From Aquicoccus sp. G2-2 (GTDB lineage Bacteria; Pseudomonadota; Alphaproteobacteria; Rhodobacterales; Rhodobacteraceae): a DNA stretch of 64,000 nucleotides. Shown in pieces: positions 25,994 through 35,478 of the stretch. The notes under the pieces were generated by a model. The model saw only the letters and a program-made list of their open reading frames with translations, was not told the DNA's origin and made no database searches. The stretch covers positions 1,364,001 to 1,428,000 of the forward strand of contig NZ_JAYDCK010000003.1 in the NCBI RefSeq assembly GCF_034555965.1. Reading direction: 5' to 3'. The position numbers and the translations under genes are program-made. Within the stretch, counting starts at the first letter, position 1, and every line of letters starts with the position of its first letter.

Positions 25994-26899
25994 ATGGATT
26001 GGGACAAGCTCAGAATCTTTCACGCCGTCGCCGATGTCGGCAGCCTCACCCATGCCGGTGATACCCTGCACCTCAGCCAGTCGGCAGTATCGCGGCAAAT
26101 TCGCGCGCTGGAAGAATCGCTCAACACCACCCTGTTTCACCGCCACGCGCGCGGGTTGATTCTCACCGAACAGGGCGAGCTTCTGTTCGATGCCACCCGC
26201 GCCATGATCAAACGCCTCGATACCGCCACCGCACGCATCCGCGACAGCGAAGAAGAAGTGTTCGGCGAATTGCGGGTCACAACCACGACCGGCTTTGGCA
26301 CCCTCTGGCTGGCCCCGCGCCTGACCAAGCTTTATGAAAAATACCCCGATCTCAAGATCGACCTGATGCTCGAAGAGCGGGTGCTCGATCTGCCGATGCG
26401 CGAAGCCGATGTGGCAATCCGCATGAAGGAACCGTCACAGGCCGATCTGGTGCGCAAACGGTTGATGGCCGTGCGGATGCGGCTTTACGCAACGCCCGAA
26501 TACCTCGCGCGCATGGGCACGCCGCTTCGTTACGAGGATCTGGCCGATCATCGGCTGATCTACCTGCGCCTCGCCTCCACTCAGGTCGGCGCGGGGGCGT
26601 CGATGGTCAAGCACCTGCTCAGCTACGATTGTGCCTCGACCTTGTCGGTGAATAATTACTTCGGCGTGTTGCAAGGCGCGCTGCACGACATCGGCATCGG
26701 CGTGCTGCCCGATTACGTCACCCAGGATTTCCCGAATCTGGTGCGCGTCCTGCCAGAGATCGAATCCGGCGAAATCCCGGTTTTTCTCGCCTACCCGGAA
26801 GAGCTTCGCCAATCCAAGCGGATTGCCGCTTTCCGTGATTTCGTCCAAAACGAAATCATCTCATATCGTAAACAAGTTAAAATTCAGGCACTTGAGTAA
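25994..26899 (+). CDS. LysR family transcriptional regulator
   Basis: A 301-residue LysR protein (from Met-Asp-Trp-Asp-Lys-Leu-Arg-Ile-Phe-His). An N-terminal winged helix runs through Leu-Ser-Gln-Ser-Ala-Val-Ser-Arg-Gln-Ile-Arg-Ala-Leu-Glu, followed by a linker helix and a periplasmic-binding-like effector domain. An alternative start at 25955 would add 13 residues; I chose 25994 because the family begins with the HTH at once. It is divergent from the indolepyruvate oxidoreductase gene, so that gene is its likely target and an aromatic keto acid a likely effector (inference from the arrangement). Confidence 0.88.
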   Translation: MDWDKLRIFHAVADVGSLTHAGDTLHLSQSAVSRQIRALEESLNTTLFHRHARGLILTEQGELLFDATRAMIKRLDTATARIRDSEEEVFGELRVTTTTGFGTLWLAPRLTKLYEKYPDLKIDLMLEERVLDLPMREADVAIRMKEPSQADLVRKRLMAVRMRLYATPEYLARMGTPLRYEDLADHRLIYLRLASTQVGAGASMVKHLLSYDCASTLSVNNYFGVLQGALHDIGIGVLPDYVTQDFPNLVRVLPEIESGEIPVFLAYPEELRQSKRIAAFRDFVQNEIISYRKQVKIQALE

Positions 26900-26994
26900 A
26901 CGCTCCGGAAGCCATGCGCAAAACGCATATCAGCAATGCTGCGTTGGCTGCGTGATCGCCCTTGATTGTGCATATCGCCGCGCCTATTTCCATC

Positions 26995-27078
26995 CGTGAC
27001 GGTGACGTTGCCAAGGCGACATCACTGTCATACCTCCCTGTTGGACTTTGGCCGAGCTTAGTGCTCGGCCTCTTTTTT
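26995..27078 (+). ncRNA. Candidate small RNA downstream of lysR
   Basis: The 190-nt gap after lysR contains no protein gene but has the make-up of a small RNA. A possible promoter shows TTGATT, then 17 nt, then a weak TATTTC near 26985. A stem-loop with one mismatch and one wobble lies at 27002-27025. A single-stranded anti-Shine-Dalgarno-like ACCTCCCTG (about 27031-27039) follows, then a strong terminator. This order resembles the CcsR-type RNAs of Rhodobacter, which carry CUCCUCCC motifs, but the motif here is shorter. Alternatively it is only the lysR 3' UTR. Confidence 0.35.
27050..27078 (+). terminator. Strong intrinsic terminator
   Basis: GGCCGAGC (27050-27057) pairs with GCTCGGCC (27063-27070) across 5 nt and is followed by TCTTTTTT. 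It ends either lysR, 150 nt upstream, or a separate small RNA. The convergent M24 peptidase ends at 27090. Confidence 0.88.
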
Positions 27079-27089
27079 GCGGGCGCGTT

Positions 27090-28286
27090 TCAGGGTTTTT
27101 GACCCAGCACCGGCAACTCCCCCTGCGCCCATGGGCTAAGCACTTCCGCCGCACCGTCGCGGATCACGATGTTTTCCTCATGCACCAACATCAGCCCCGG
27201 CACGGTCTGCGCCCCCGGCTCCAGCGTGATCACCATTCCCGGCCTCAGCACCGTTTCATCCCACGCCGTCAGCGAAAGCCCCTCGGTCAGTTGCATCCCC
27301 AACCCGTGCCCCAGCCGCCCGGCTTCTTCGCCCGCGCCCACGATCCGCGCCATTACCGCCCAGACATCGCAAGCCCGCGCGCCGGGCTTTGCCGCCTCGC
27401 GCCCCGCTTCCACCGCATCCAGAAGCCGCTCCCATGCCGCCTCCGCGCGCGCATCGGGGCGCGTCTCAATCGCAAAATTCCGATCAAAGTCGCAAAAATA
27501 ACCGTCCCAGACCGCCCCGGTATCAAGCATCAGAACATCACCCGCAGCAAGCGGCTCCTCGCTTGCCGGAGAAATCACATCGCCATACCCAAGCGGCCCC
27601 GCGCCCCCGGCAAGATACGGCACCCAGTCTGCCCCTTCCTCCAGAAGCAGCACCTGAAAGCCGCGAAACACCTGCGCCAGCGTCACACCGGGGCGGGCCA
27701 CCTCGCTCACCCGCTCAAAGGCGCGGCCCGCGATGGCACAGGCCCGCGCAATCTTGGCAATCTCGGCCTGCGATTTCACCGCCCTCAGCCGCGCCATGAT
27801 CCCGGCATCATCGGTCAAATCCAACCCGGCGGCCTTGATCTGCTCAAAATCGCTCAACGGCATCCGCAAATACGACTCGCGCCCCGATGGCACCCCGATC
27901 CGCCCGTCCCGCGCCACCTCGCGCAGCGCCTCACCCAAAAGGCTCACCCCGTCATCCACCGCCGCCGGTGCCGCCCATGTGCGAATGTCCGTAATCCAGC
28001 CGCGCCGCATCAACGGCGCTCCGATTGCCGGAATAACCGCGACCGGGTCACCCGTCAGCGGCACGATCAGAAACCACGGCCGGCTCGGGCTTTCCCAGAA
28101 CCGCGTCAGGAACCCGGTGAAATAGCGAATTTCCGGCTCGGTGGTCAGCATCACCGCCGCCAATCCGGCCTGCGCCATCTCCGCTTGCGCCCGACGAAGC
28201 CGCGCCCGGTATTCCGCCGCCTCAAACCCCCGCCCGGTCACGCACCCGCCTCGCCAAGCCACGGCCTTGCAAATCTCGTCATCCAT
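27090..28286 (-). CDS. M24 family (Xaa-Pro type) metallopeptidase
   Basis: A 398-residue protein with a creatinase-like N-terminal domain (Glu-Ile-Arg-Tyr-Phe-Thr-Gly-Phe) and a pita-bread catalytic domain. Metal ligands are visible in Met-Leu-Asp-Thr-Gly-Ala-Val-Trp-Asp-Gly-Tyr-Phe-Cys-Asp-Phe-Asp-Arg (two Asp), Gly-His-Gly-Leu-Gly (His), Ile-Thr-Leu-Glu-Pro-Gly (Glu) and Val-His-Glu-Glu-Asn (Glu). Members hydrolyse Xaa-Pro peptides or act on small molecules such as ectoine or creatine; the substrate here is unknown. It stands alone between lysR and purL. Confidence 0.8.
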   Translation of the reverse strand: MDDEICKAVAWRGGCVTGRGFEAAEYRARLRRAQAEMAQAGLAAVMLTTEPEIRYFTGFLTRFWESPSRPWFLIVPLTGDPVAVIPAIGAPLMRRGWITDIRTWAAPAAVDDGVSLLGEALREVARDGRIGVPSGRESYLRMPLSDFEQIKAAGLDLTDDAGIMARLRAVKSQAEIAKIARACAIAGRAFERVSEVARPGVTLAQVFRGFQVLLLEEGADWVPYLAGGAGPLGYGDVISPASEEPLAAGDVLMLDTGAVWDGYFCDFDRNFAIETRPDARAEAAWERLLDAVEAGREAAKPGARACDVWAVMARIVGAGEEAGRLGHGLGMQLTEGLSLTAWDETVLRPGMVITLEPGAQTVPGLMLVHEENIVIRDGAAEVLSPWAQGELPVLGQKP

Positions 28287-28495
28287 CGCCTCTTTGCCTG
28301 CCCGTCAATCAACGCCAATCATTCCACGTGGTCAAGTCCGGCCCCTCCGGTGCTGCTCGGGCAGCGCAATTCCCGCACCACCGCGCCCAAGAATCCGCGC
28401 CGCCCCCTTCCATGCCCCGCACCCTTGCCTTATGAGAACGCCAAGGTGCCGCTGCCACTCTCGATATGGTGCCACAGACGGGGAAAATGCACATC

Positions 28496-30659
28496 ATGAG
28501 CGAACCGGAAATTACCGAAGAGTTGATCGCCGCCCACGGGCTCAAACCCGATGAATACGCCCGCCTGCTCGACATCATCGGCCGCGCCCCCAGCTTTACC
28601 GAGCTTGGCATCTTCTCGGCGATGTGGAACGAACATTGCTCCTACAAATCTTCAAAGAAATGGCTGCGCACCCTGCCCACCACCGGCCCACAGGTTATCT
28701 GCGGCCCCGGCGAAAACGCGGGCGTCGTCGATATCGGCGACAATCAGGCGGTGATCTTCAAGATGGAAAGCCACAATCACCCGTCCTATATCGAACCCTA
28801 CCAAGGGGCTGCGACCGGCATGGGCGGTATCCTGCGCGATGTTTTCACCATGGGCGCACGGCCCATTGCCGCGATGAACTCGCTCAGCTTCGGTGAGATT
28901 GGCCACCCCAAGACCCACCAGCTTGTTCACGGCGTTGTTGAGGGCGTCGGCGGCTATGGCAACTGTTTTGGCGTGCCCACGGTCGGCGGCGAAGTGCGCT
29001 TTGATGCCGCCTATAATGGCAATTGTCTGGTCAATGCCTTCGCAGCAGGCCTCGCGGACGCTGACAAGATCTTCTATTCCGCCGCCTCTGGTGTCGGAAT
29101 GCCGGTGGTCTATCTCGGTGCCAAGACCGGGCGCGATGGCGTCGGCGGCGCCACCATGGCCAGCGCCGAATTTGACGAAACCATCGAAGAAAAACGCCCC
29201 ACCGTCCAAGTCGGCGACCCGTTCACCGAAAAACGCCTGATGGAAGCCACGCTTGAGCTGATGCAAACCGGGGCGGTGATCTCGATTCAGGATATGGGTG
29301 CTGCGGGCCTCACCTGCTCGGCGGTCGAAATGGGCGACAAGGGCGGCCTTGGCGTCAAGCTGCAACTCGACGCGGTGCCCCAACGCGAAGAGAACATGAC
29401 CGCCTACGAAATGATGCTCTCCGAATCCCAGGAACGCATGTTGATGGTGCTCGACCCCGCGAAAGAGGCCGAAGCCCGCGCGGTGTTCGAAAAATGGGAT
29501 CTCGACTTCGCCATCGTCGGCGAAACCATTGCCGAAGACCGCTTCCTCGTTCTGCATGGCAATGATGTGAAAGCCGACCTGCCACTGGCCACGCTGTCCG
29601 GCTCTGCCCCCGAATATGACCGCCCGTGGGAGGAAACCCCGACTCCCGAACCGCTCGACCCCGCCACCGTGCCCGAGCTTGATCCGATAGATGCCCTCAA
29701 AGCGCTGATCGCCTCGCCCAACTACGCCGCAAAGCAATGGGTTTATGAGCAATACGATACCATGGTGATGGCCGACACCATCCGCGCGCCGGGCCTTGGC
29801 GCGGGCGTCATCCGCGTGCATGGCAGCGAAAAACTGCTCGCCTTCACCTCCGACGTGACCCCGCGCTACGTGCAAGCCAATCCGCAGATGGGCGGCGCGC
29901 AGGCGGTGGCCGAAGCCTACCGCAACCTCACCGCTTTGGGCGCCACGCCGCTTGCCTCCACCGACAACCTCAATTTCGGCAACCCCGAAAAGCCCGCGAT
30001 CATGGGGCAGTTCGTCGGCGCTATCAAAGGCATCGGCGAAGCGGTCGCGGCCCTTGATATGCCCATCGTGTCGGGCAATGTCTCGCTTTACAATGAAACC
30101 GATGGCGCGGCCATCCTGCCCACCCCCACCATCGCCGCCGTTGGCCTGATCAAATCCGAAGACGACGCCATTCTCGGCGAAGCGCGCGACGGCCATGTGG
30201 CACTTCTCTTGGGCGAAACCCTTGGCCACCTCGGCCAATCGGCGCTTCTGGCCGAAGTGTTCAACCGGGTTGAGGGCGACGCCCCCGGTCGATCTCGCCG
30301 CCGAGAAACGCAACGGCGATTTCATCCGCGCCAATGCCGCGCTGATCAAGGCCTGCACCGACCTCTCCGATGGCGGCCTTGCGCTTGCCGCGTTTGAAAT
30401 GGCCGAGGCCGCAGGCACCGGGCTGACCCTCGATGAAGCGACAATGCCCTTCCTCTTTGGCGAAGATCAGGCGCGCTATCTCATCGCCTGCAATTTCGAT
30501 CAGGCCGAAGCCCTGATGCTCACCGCAGGTCAAGCCGGGGTGGCCATCACCACGGTCGGCAAATTCGGCGGCAGCAGCGTGAAAATCGGCTCCTCCGAAG
30601 CCCCGCTTGATGAACTGTCCGCCCTGTTCCGCTCAAGCTTCGAAAATACCCTTGGCTAA
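28496..30659 (+). CDS. purL: Phosphoribosylformylglycinamidine synthase subunit PurL, frame broken at a C5 run
   Basis: The large synthase subunit of purine step 4, of the small PurL type (about 720 residues) that needs separate PurS and PurQ. The start at 28496 (Met-Ser-Glu-Pro-Glu-Ile) is preferred to 28466. Motifs include [18 protein letters not shown] and Gly-Ala-Ala-Thr-Gly-Met-Gly-Gly. Near 30282-30286 the frame shifts: the C-terminal AIRS-like part ([10 protein letters not shown]) is read from another frame. The run has 5 Cs where 7 (or 4) would restore Glu-Gly-Asp-Ala-Pro-Pro-Val-Asp-Leu. PurL is essential for purine prototrophy, so I expect the real gene to be intact. purM and purN lie at 33381-35011. 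Confidence 0.9.
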
Positions 30660-31221
30660 GCCCACCCCGCTCCCCAAGCTAGAGCCCGACTGCGCCGCCT
30701 GCGCCGCCTATTGCTGCGTCAGCCTTGCGTTCGATAAAGGCCCGCGTTTCCCCTTTTCCAAACCGGCAGGCACGCCTTGCCGCCACCTTGAGCGGCACAA
30801 ATGCGCCATCCATGATGACCTTGATGCGCGCGGCTTTTCCGGCTGCATCGCCTATCAATGCACCGGCGCGGGGCAACGGACTCTGGCGCTTTACGACGGC
30901 AAAAGCTGGCGCGACGATCCCGCCCTGCTTGCTCCGCAGTCCGAAACCTTCCGCGCCCTGCGCGCGCTGCATACCGCCATCAGCCACCTTGTCACTGCCG
31001 CCGCCCTGCCCCTGCCCCCCGTGCCCGAGGCTCGGCGCACCGCCCTGCTCGCGCGGCTCTGCCCCGACCGGCTCACCCCGGCGCTTGCCGCCCGTCTCGC
31101 CTCCGGCCCGCTACTGGGCGAAGTCAACGCCTTCCTCAAATCCCTGCCTGCGCATCTGCCCCCCGAGCCGCGCCCTGACCTGCGCCCCGACCTGCACCCT
31201 GATGCACGCGAACAGCCCTAA
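30652..31221 (+). CDS. Cysteine-cluster (YkgJ-like) protein
   Basis: A protein of about 190 residues. The N-terminal half carries a metal-binding cysteine set: Cys-Ala-Ala-Cys-Ala-Ala-Tyr-Cys-Cys, later Pro-Cys-Arg-His-Leu-Glu-Arg-His-Lys-Cys-Ala-Ile-His, and Cys-Ile-Ala-Tyr-Gln-Cys. This pattern is that of the YkgJ zinc/iron-chelating family, of unknown function. The second half is Pro/Leu/Ala-rich. Start uncertain: TTG at 30652 overlaps the purL stop and gives a compact protein, while ATG at 30607 would overlap purL by 53 nt. Downstream are bolA and grxD, iron-sulfur trafficking genes. Confidence 0.65.
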   Translation: MAKPTPLPKLEPDCAACAAYCCVSLAFDKGPRFPFSKPAGTPCRHLERHKCAIHDDLDARGFSGCIAYQCTGAGQRTLALYDGKSWRDDPALLAPQSETFRALRALHTAISHLVTAAALPLPPVPEARRTALLARLCPDRLTPALAARLASGPLLGEVNAFLKSLPAHLPPEPRPDLRPDLHPDAREQP

Positions 31222-31305
31222 CGTTTCGCCGCACCCCCACGGTCGCGCCTTGCGCCCCCCGCCAAGCCGCCCTAAATTCACCCCTGAACCACGATGGAGA
31301 ATATT

Positions 31306-31545
31306 ATGGCCGTTCACGCCCAGGAACTCGAAGACATCCTCCGCAAGGCCTTCCCCGATGCCCAGCAGGTCGCCGTCGAGGGCGAAGACGGGATGCACAT
31401 GGCCGCTATGGTGGTGGATGAAAGTTTTCGCGGCAAGAACCGCGTTCAGCAACAGCGCGCCGTTTACGCCGCGCTCAAGGGCAAGATGGATGGCGCCAAC
31501 GGCGAACTTCATGCCCTCGCCCTTACAACCCGCGCGCCCGAGTAA
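31306..31545 (+). CDS. BolA family protein
   Basis: A 79-residue BolA/IbaG-type protein, chosen to start at 31306 because GGAG stands 8 nt before; the Met at 31294 has no ribosome-binding site. It contains Glu-Gly-Glu-Asp-Gly-Met-His-Met-Ala-Ala-Met-Val-Val, Phe-Arg-Gly-Lys-Asn-Arg-Val-Gln-Gln-Gln-Arg-Ala-Val-Tyr and a C-terminal Glu-Leu-His-Ala-Leu-Ala. The conserved His of the C-terminal part is the cluster ligand when BolA pairs with a monothiol glutaredoxin. It is 28 nt upstream of exactly such a glutaredoxin, so the pair very likely forms a [2Fe-2S] heterodimer. Confidence 0.9.
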   Translation: MAVHAQELEDILRKAFPDAQQVAVEGEDGMHMAAMVVDESFRGKNRVQQQRAVYAALKGKMDGANGELHALALTTRAPE

Positions 31546-31573
31546 GCCGCGCCCAACTTGACAGGACAAACCG

Positions 31574-31936
31574 ATGAGTGACGCAAAAACCCAGATCACC
31601 GAGACCGTGAAAGCCAATGACGTGGTGCTGTTCATGAAAGGCACCAAGACCATGCCGCAATGCGGCTTCTCTTCGCGCGTCGCGGGCGTGCTCAACTACA
31701 TGGGTATCAATTTTGCCGACGTGAACGTGCTTGCCGATGAAGACATCCGCCAAGGGATCAAGGATTACTCCGACTGGCCCACCATCCCGCAGCTTTATGT
31801 GAAGGGCGAATTCGTCGGCGGCTGCGACATCATCACCGAAATGATGCTGTCGGGCGAGTTGGACAAGCTTTTCGAAGACAACGGTGTCTCCTACGATAAA
31901 GACGCCGCCGAAAAAATTCGCGAAGCCAACGCCTGA
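31574..31936 (+). CDS. grxD: Monothiol glutaredoxin (Grx4 type)
   Basis: A 120-residue CGFS glutaredoxin that carries [2Fe-2S] clusters. It shows Val-Val-Leu-Phe-Met-Lys-Gly-Thr-Lys, the active site Pro-Gln-Cys-Gly-Phe-Ser (single Cys), Trp-Pro-Thr-Ile-Pro-Gln-Leu-Tyr-Val (cis-Pro) and Gly-Gly-Cys-Asp-Ile, the glutathione-binding end. It follows bolA, its usual partner. A hairpin with a GGGGCGCT stem follows the stop. Confidence 0.95.
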   Translation: MSDAKTQITETVKANDVVLFMKGTKTMPQCGFSSRVAGVLNYMGINFADVNVLADEDIRQGIKDYSDWPTIPQLYVKGEFVGGCDIITEMMLSGELDKLFEDNGVSYDKDAAEKIREANA

Positions 31937-31944
31937 GTCACCGG

Positions 31945-31967
31945 CGGGGCGCTTTGTTAGCGCCCCG
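31945..31967 (+). terminator. Hairpin after grxD
   Basis: CGGGGCGCT (31945-31953) pairs with AGCGCCCCG (31959-31967) across TTGTT, 8 nt after the stop codon. It lacks a T-tract but is strong and well placed. The remaining gap up to rnd (31968-32128) holds one copy of a dispersed repeat. Confidence 0.6.
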
Positions 31968-32024
31968 TCAACCCACCGCGCCTTGTGGTCACGGTTCCCG
32001 CCGCCACAAGCGGCCCGATTTACC

Positions 32025-32063
32025 GCCATACGCATCGCAGACAGATGGGCAGCCGGGGTGCAG
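32025..32063 (+). repeat. Dispersed 39-nt intergenic repeat, copy A
   Basis: This sequence matches 34 of 39 positions with 36273-36311, in the same orientation. Both begin GCCATACGCATCGCAG and end GGTGCAG. Both lie between genes and close to a GGTTAACG. It is a candidate REP-like element or part of a conserved RNA. Confidence 0.65.
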
Positions 32064-32128
32064 CCCTGTGGCAGGCTTGCCACGACTCAAAGGTTAACGC
32101 TTGATCCGAAGCCGCGCCGTGCCGCCGC

Positions 32129-33286
32129 CTAAAGCTCCACCACGCACAGCGAATGGCCCTTGGCCGAGAGCGCAATCTCACCGGCACAAAGCCGCAGTGC
32201 ATCCGCGCCGAACACTTCCCGCCGCCAGCCTTTCAGCGCCCGCACATCACGCTCCCCCGCCGCGATCAGGTCAAGATCAGCCGCATTGGCAATCAGCTTC
32301 GGCGCCACCCCCGAAGTTTCGGTTTTCGCCTTCAAAAGCACCCGCAACAGATCGGCCAGCGCCGGGTTGACCTGAAGCTTGTCGCGCCCCGTCTCGACCT
32401 TTGGCAAGTCATCGCCGGGGCACTCCTTCCCCGCCTGCACCGCCGCCAGAATTCCTTCGGCAATGTCGCCCTTGCGCGCTTCCCGCAACAAAAGCCGCGA
32501 CCGGCTCAAATCGGCCACAGTCGCAGGCTTGGTTGACGCCAACTCAACCAGCGCATCATCCTTAAACACCCGATTTCGCGGAATATTCCGCGCCTGCGCA
32601 TAACTTTCTCGAAACCGCGCCAACTCGCGCACGATAGCCAGAAACCGGCCCGAATTTGTCCGCGTTTTCACCCGCTTCCAAGCCTGCGAAGGCTGAACCT
32701 CATAGGTGTCCGGGTTGGTCAATATCTCCAACTCCTCCTCCACCCATTTCCCCCGGCCACTCTTCTCCAGCTCCTTGCTCAGGAACTCGTAAATCACTCG
32801 CAGATGGGTGACATCGGCCAATGCATAGGTCTTCTGCGCGTCGGTCAACGGACGGCGCGACCAATCGGTAAAGCGCGACGTCTTGTCCAGCGGCTGTTTG
32901 GCGATCTTGCGCACCAACGTCTCATAGCCCGCCTGCTCGCCAAAGCCACAAACCATCGCCGCCACTTGCGTGTCAAAAAGCGGGTCGGGAATAACCCCGG
33001 CATCAACCTGAAAAATCTCCAGATCCTGCCGCGCCGCGTGGAACACCTTGACGACACCCGTATCGCGAAACACCTCGTAAAGCGGCTCCAGCGAAAGCCC
33101 CTCAACCAGCGGATCAATCAACGCCGCCGCCTCCTCTTCGTCACCAGGATAAGCCATCTGGATCAGGCAGAGCTTTGAATAATACGTTCGCTCGCGCAGA
33201 AACTCGGTGTCGAGGGTCACATAATCGTGCTGGCGGGCCTCTTCACAGAACGCGGCCAGATCTTCGGTTGTGGTCAATGTGCGCAT
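32129..33286 (-). CDS. rnd: Ribonuclease D
   Basis: A 385-residue 3'-5' exoribonuclease that trims tRNA precursors. The DEDD exonuclease residues appear in Thr-Leu-Asp-Thr-Glu-Phe (first Asp and Glu), His-Ala-Ala-Arg-Gln-Asp-Leu-Glu (second Asp) and Tyr-Ala-Leu-Ala-Asp-Val-Thr-His-Leu (Tyr/Asp). A C-terminal HRDC-type helical region follows (about 210-290). Length is normal. It is separated from grxD by a convergent gap. Confidence 0.93.
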   Translation of the reverse strand: MRTLTTTEDLAAFCEEARQHDYVTLDTEFLRERTYYSKLCLIQMAYPGDEEEAAALIDPLVEGLSLEPLYEVFRDTGVVKVFHAARQDLEIFQVDAGVIPDPLFDTQVAAMVCGFGEQAGYETLVRKIAKQPLDKTSRFTDWSRRPLTDAQKTYALADVTHLRVIYEFLSKELEKSGRGKWVEEELEILTNPDTYEVQPSQAWKRVKTRTNSGRFLAIVRELARFRESYAQARNIPRNRVFKDDALVELASTKPATVADLSRSRLLLREARKGDIAEGILAAVQAGKECPGDDLPKVETGRDKLQVNPALADLLRVLLKAKTETSGVAPKLIANAADLDLIAAGERDVRALKGWRREVFGADALRLCAGEIALSAKGHSLCVVEL

Positions 33287-33380
33287 ATGGGGGTGAATTT
33301 TCTTTTTGTTCAGCTCAAACTCTGTCGCGTCTTACGGCGTTTTCCCGGCAATGAAAAGTGCGCGCCCCAACGCAAGCCGC

Positions 33381-33971
33381 TCATGGCAGATAAACTGGCG
33401 TCCTGTCACCCTGCGCAAACCGGCGCAGCACCGCCGCATAAAGAACATGCTCCTGCGCCAGTACCCGCGCGGCAAGGGTCTCCGGGCTGTCCGACGGCAT
33501 CACCGGCACCCGCGCCTGCCCCAAAATCGGCCCGTCATCAAGCTCCGCCGTTACCTCATGCACGGTGCAGCCCGCCTCGGCATCGCCCGCGTCCAGCGCC
33601 CGCGCATGCGTGTGCAACCCGCGATATTTCGGCAAAAGCGACGGGTGAATATTCAACATCCGCCCTGCATAAGCGCCAATGAAAAGCGGCGTCAGAATGC
33701 GCATGAACCCGGCCAGACAGATAATATCCGGCTGATATGGCTCAATGACCGAAAGAAGCTCTTTTTCAAAGGCTTCCCTGTCACCTTTGAAAGTTCGATG
33801 ATCAAGCGATGCAACCGCAACGCCGCGCGCGCGCGCCGCCGTCAGCCCGCCCGCCTTCGGGTCGTTCGAGAGCACGAGACAGGGGCGCGCCGGATGATCC
33901 GCGCTCATGCTTTCAACCAGCTTCACCATGTTCGAGCCAGTGCCCGAAAGCAGGATCGCCACCCGTTTCAC
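33381..33971 (-). CDS. purN: Phosphoribosylglycinamide formyltransferase
   Basis: A 196-residue PurN, adding a formyl group from 10-formyl-THF in purine step 3. Motifs: [26 protein letters not shown] (catalytic Asn/His), Gly-Cys-Thr-Val-His and Asp-Asp-Gly-Pro-Ile-Leu. It overlaps the purM stop by 4 nt (ATGA), forming a purMN operon. Confidence 0.95.
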   Translation of the reverse strand: MKRVAILLSGTGSNMVKLVESMSADHPARPCLVLSNDPKAGGLTAARARGVAVASLDHRTFKGDREAFEKELLSVIEPYQPDIICLAGFMRILTPLFIGAYAGRMLNIHPSLLPKYRGLHTHARALDAGDAEAGCTVHEVTAELDDGPILGQARVPVMPSDSPETLAARVLAQEHVLYAAVLRRFAQGDRTPVYLP

Positions 33972-35011
33972 TTGAGCGTGCCCGCATAAGTCACGCCCGC
34001 GCCCTTCACAACGCGGCCCAGCTCGAAAACCGCCTCTCCCGCATCCTCCAGAAGCGCGCCAAGCGCGTCGGCCCGCGCCGCATCCGCCACTATGATCAGC
34101 CCGATCCCGCAGTTAAACGTCTTCAGCAATTCCGCCTCATCCATCCCGCCAACGCTTCTGAGCCAGCCAAACACCTCCGGCAATGCCCAGCCATTCAGAT
34201 CAATTTCCGCGCCCAGCCCCTCCGGCAAAACCCGCGGCAGGTTCTCACTCAGCCCGCCGCCGGTGATATGCGCCAACCCATGCACCCCGCCCGCGCGCAC
34301 CGCGCTCAGCGCCTGTTTCACATAAAGCCGCGTCGGCGTCAGCAAGGCCGCCCCCAACGTGCCCGCGCCCCACGGGCAGTCCGCGTCCCAGCCCAAGCCC
34401 GACAATTCGACCAGCTTGCGCACCAGCGAATACCCGTTGGAATGCACCCCGCTAGAGCCAAGACCCAAAAGCACATCGCCCTCAACCACCCCCGCCGGCA
34501 GAACCGTGCCGCGCTCCATCGCGCCCACGGCAAACCCCGCCAAATCGAAATCACCTTGCGGGTACATCCCCGGCATCTCCGCCGTCTCGCCACCAATCAA
34601 CGCACAGCCCGATTGCACACAGCCCTCGGCAATCCCCTCGATGATCCGCGCCGCCTGTTCCGTCTCAAGTTTGCCCGTGGCAAAATAATCCAGAAAAAAT
34701 AATGGTTCCGCCCCCTGACACACCAAATCATTGACACACATCGCCACCAAATCAATCCCGACCCCGCCCACTTCGCCGGTATCAATCGCAATCCGCAACT
34801 TGGTGCCAACCCCATCCGTCGCCGCCACCAAAACAGGGTCCACATAACCCGCCGCCTTCAGGTCAAAAAGCGCGCCAAACCCGCCAAGCCCGGCCATCAC
34901 ACCGGGTCGCGCTGTGCGCTTCGCCGCTGGCTTGATCCGCTCAACCAACGCATTGCCCGCGTCGATATCAACGCCCGCCTGCGCATAGGTGATTCCGTTC
35001 TTGCCGCTCAT
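33968..35011 (-). CDS. purM: Phosphoribosylformylglycinamidine cyclo-ligase
   Basis: A 347-residue AIR synthetase, purine step 5. The start at 35011 ([14 protein letters not shown]) follows AGGGG; an in-frame Met at 35065 would add an unlikely Gly-rich extension. Motifs: [24 protein letters not shown], and His-Ile-Thr-Gly-Gly-Gly-Leu. It is coupled to purN and lies near purL, but on the other strand. Confidence 0.95.
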   Translation of the reverse strand: MSGKNGITYAQAGVDIDAGNALVERIKPAAKRTARPGVMAGLGGFGALFDLKAAGYVDPVLVAATDGVGTKLRIAIDTGEVGGVGIDLVAMCVNDLVCQGAEPLFFLDYFATGKLETEQAARIIEGIAEGCVQSGCALIGGETAEMPGMYPQGDFDLAGFAVGAMERGTVLPAGVVEGDVLLGLGSSGVHSNGYSLVRKLVELSGLGWDADCPWGAGTLGAALLTPTRLYVKQALSAVRAGGVHGLAHITGGGLSENLPRVLPEGLGAEIDLNGWALPEVFGWLRSVGGMDEAELLKTFNCGIGLIIVADAARADALGALLEDAGEAVFELGRVVKGAGVTYAGTLK

Positions 35012-35132
35012 CGCCAGACCCCTTGAAAAATTCAGCCCAGCCCCTAGCCCATCCCCGGCGTCCATGCAACGCGCATGGCGTCAACCCCGCCCCTCCCGCG
35101 GCTTCATTTGGCCGGAAATACCTCGGGGGTGT

Positions 35133-35147
35133 GGGGGCAGCGCCCCC
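35133..35147. repeat. GGGGGC-AGC-GCCCCC hairpin upstream of purM
   Basis: A perfect 6-bp inverted repeat with a 3-nt loop sits in the 194-nt gap between purM and the tRNA. The wider sequence (CGGGGGTGTGGGGGCAGCGC) resembles short GC-rich intergenic repeats that I associate with this family. The island repeat at 2271-2289 is built the same way. Function unknown; possibly a terminator or REP-like element. Confidence 0.4.
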
Positions 35148-35205
35148 GCTCCATAGCTCGGCAATGCTTGACGCCACATATCCCTATGCTAGCAAGGCGC
35201 CGGAG

Positions 35206-35282
35206 GGGCCTGTAGCTCAACTGGTTAGAGCAGAGCGCTCATAACGCTTTGGTTGCGGGTTCAAGTCCTGCCGGGCCTACCA
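35206..35282 (+). tRNA. tRNA with CAU anticodon (Ile2 or elongator Met)
   Basis: A 77-nt cloverleaf with encoded CCA. The acceptor stem is GGGCCTG/CGGGCCT, the D-stem GCTC/GAGC, the anticodon stem GAGCG/CGCTT around CTCATAA (anticodon CAT), and the T-arm has GGTTCAAGTCC. A CAU anticodon means elongator Met or, after lysidine modification, Ile for AUA. The GAGCG...CGCTTTGGT anticodon arm looks closer to Ile2, but the call needs a covariance model. Confidence 0.92.
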
Positions 35283-35478
35283 ACTCTCGCCGGTTTTCCC
35301 TTCCCCGGCCAAACAACATCCATACCCAGCCTCGGCATTCTGCGGATTGGTTTCCCCCGGCGGGATTTCCAAGATAAACTCCCCATGTCCGTCCTCGCCG
35401 ACCGGCTCAGGCGCTTTGACAAGCTGCCACATGCCCCGCTAAAGCGTATTCAATTCAAGCCCGAAAGGATGCCTCCCC

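Noticed and set aside
28652..30418. 588-codon minus-strand frame opposite purL
   Set aside because: It is His/Gly/Ala-rich without domains and entirely antisense to purL: a shadow frame.
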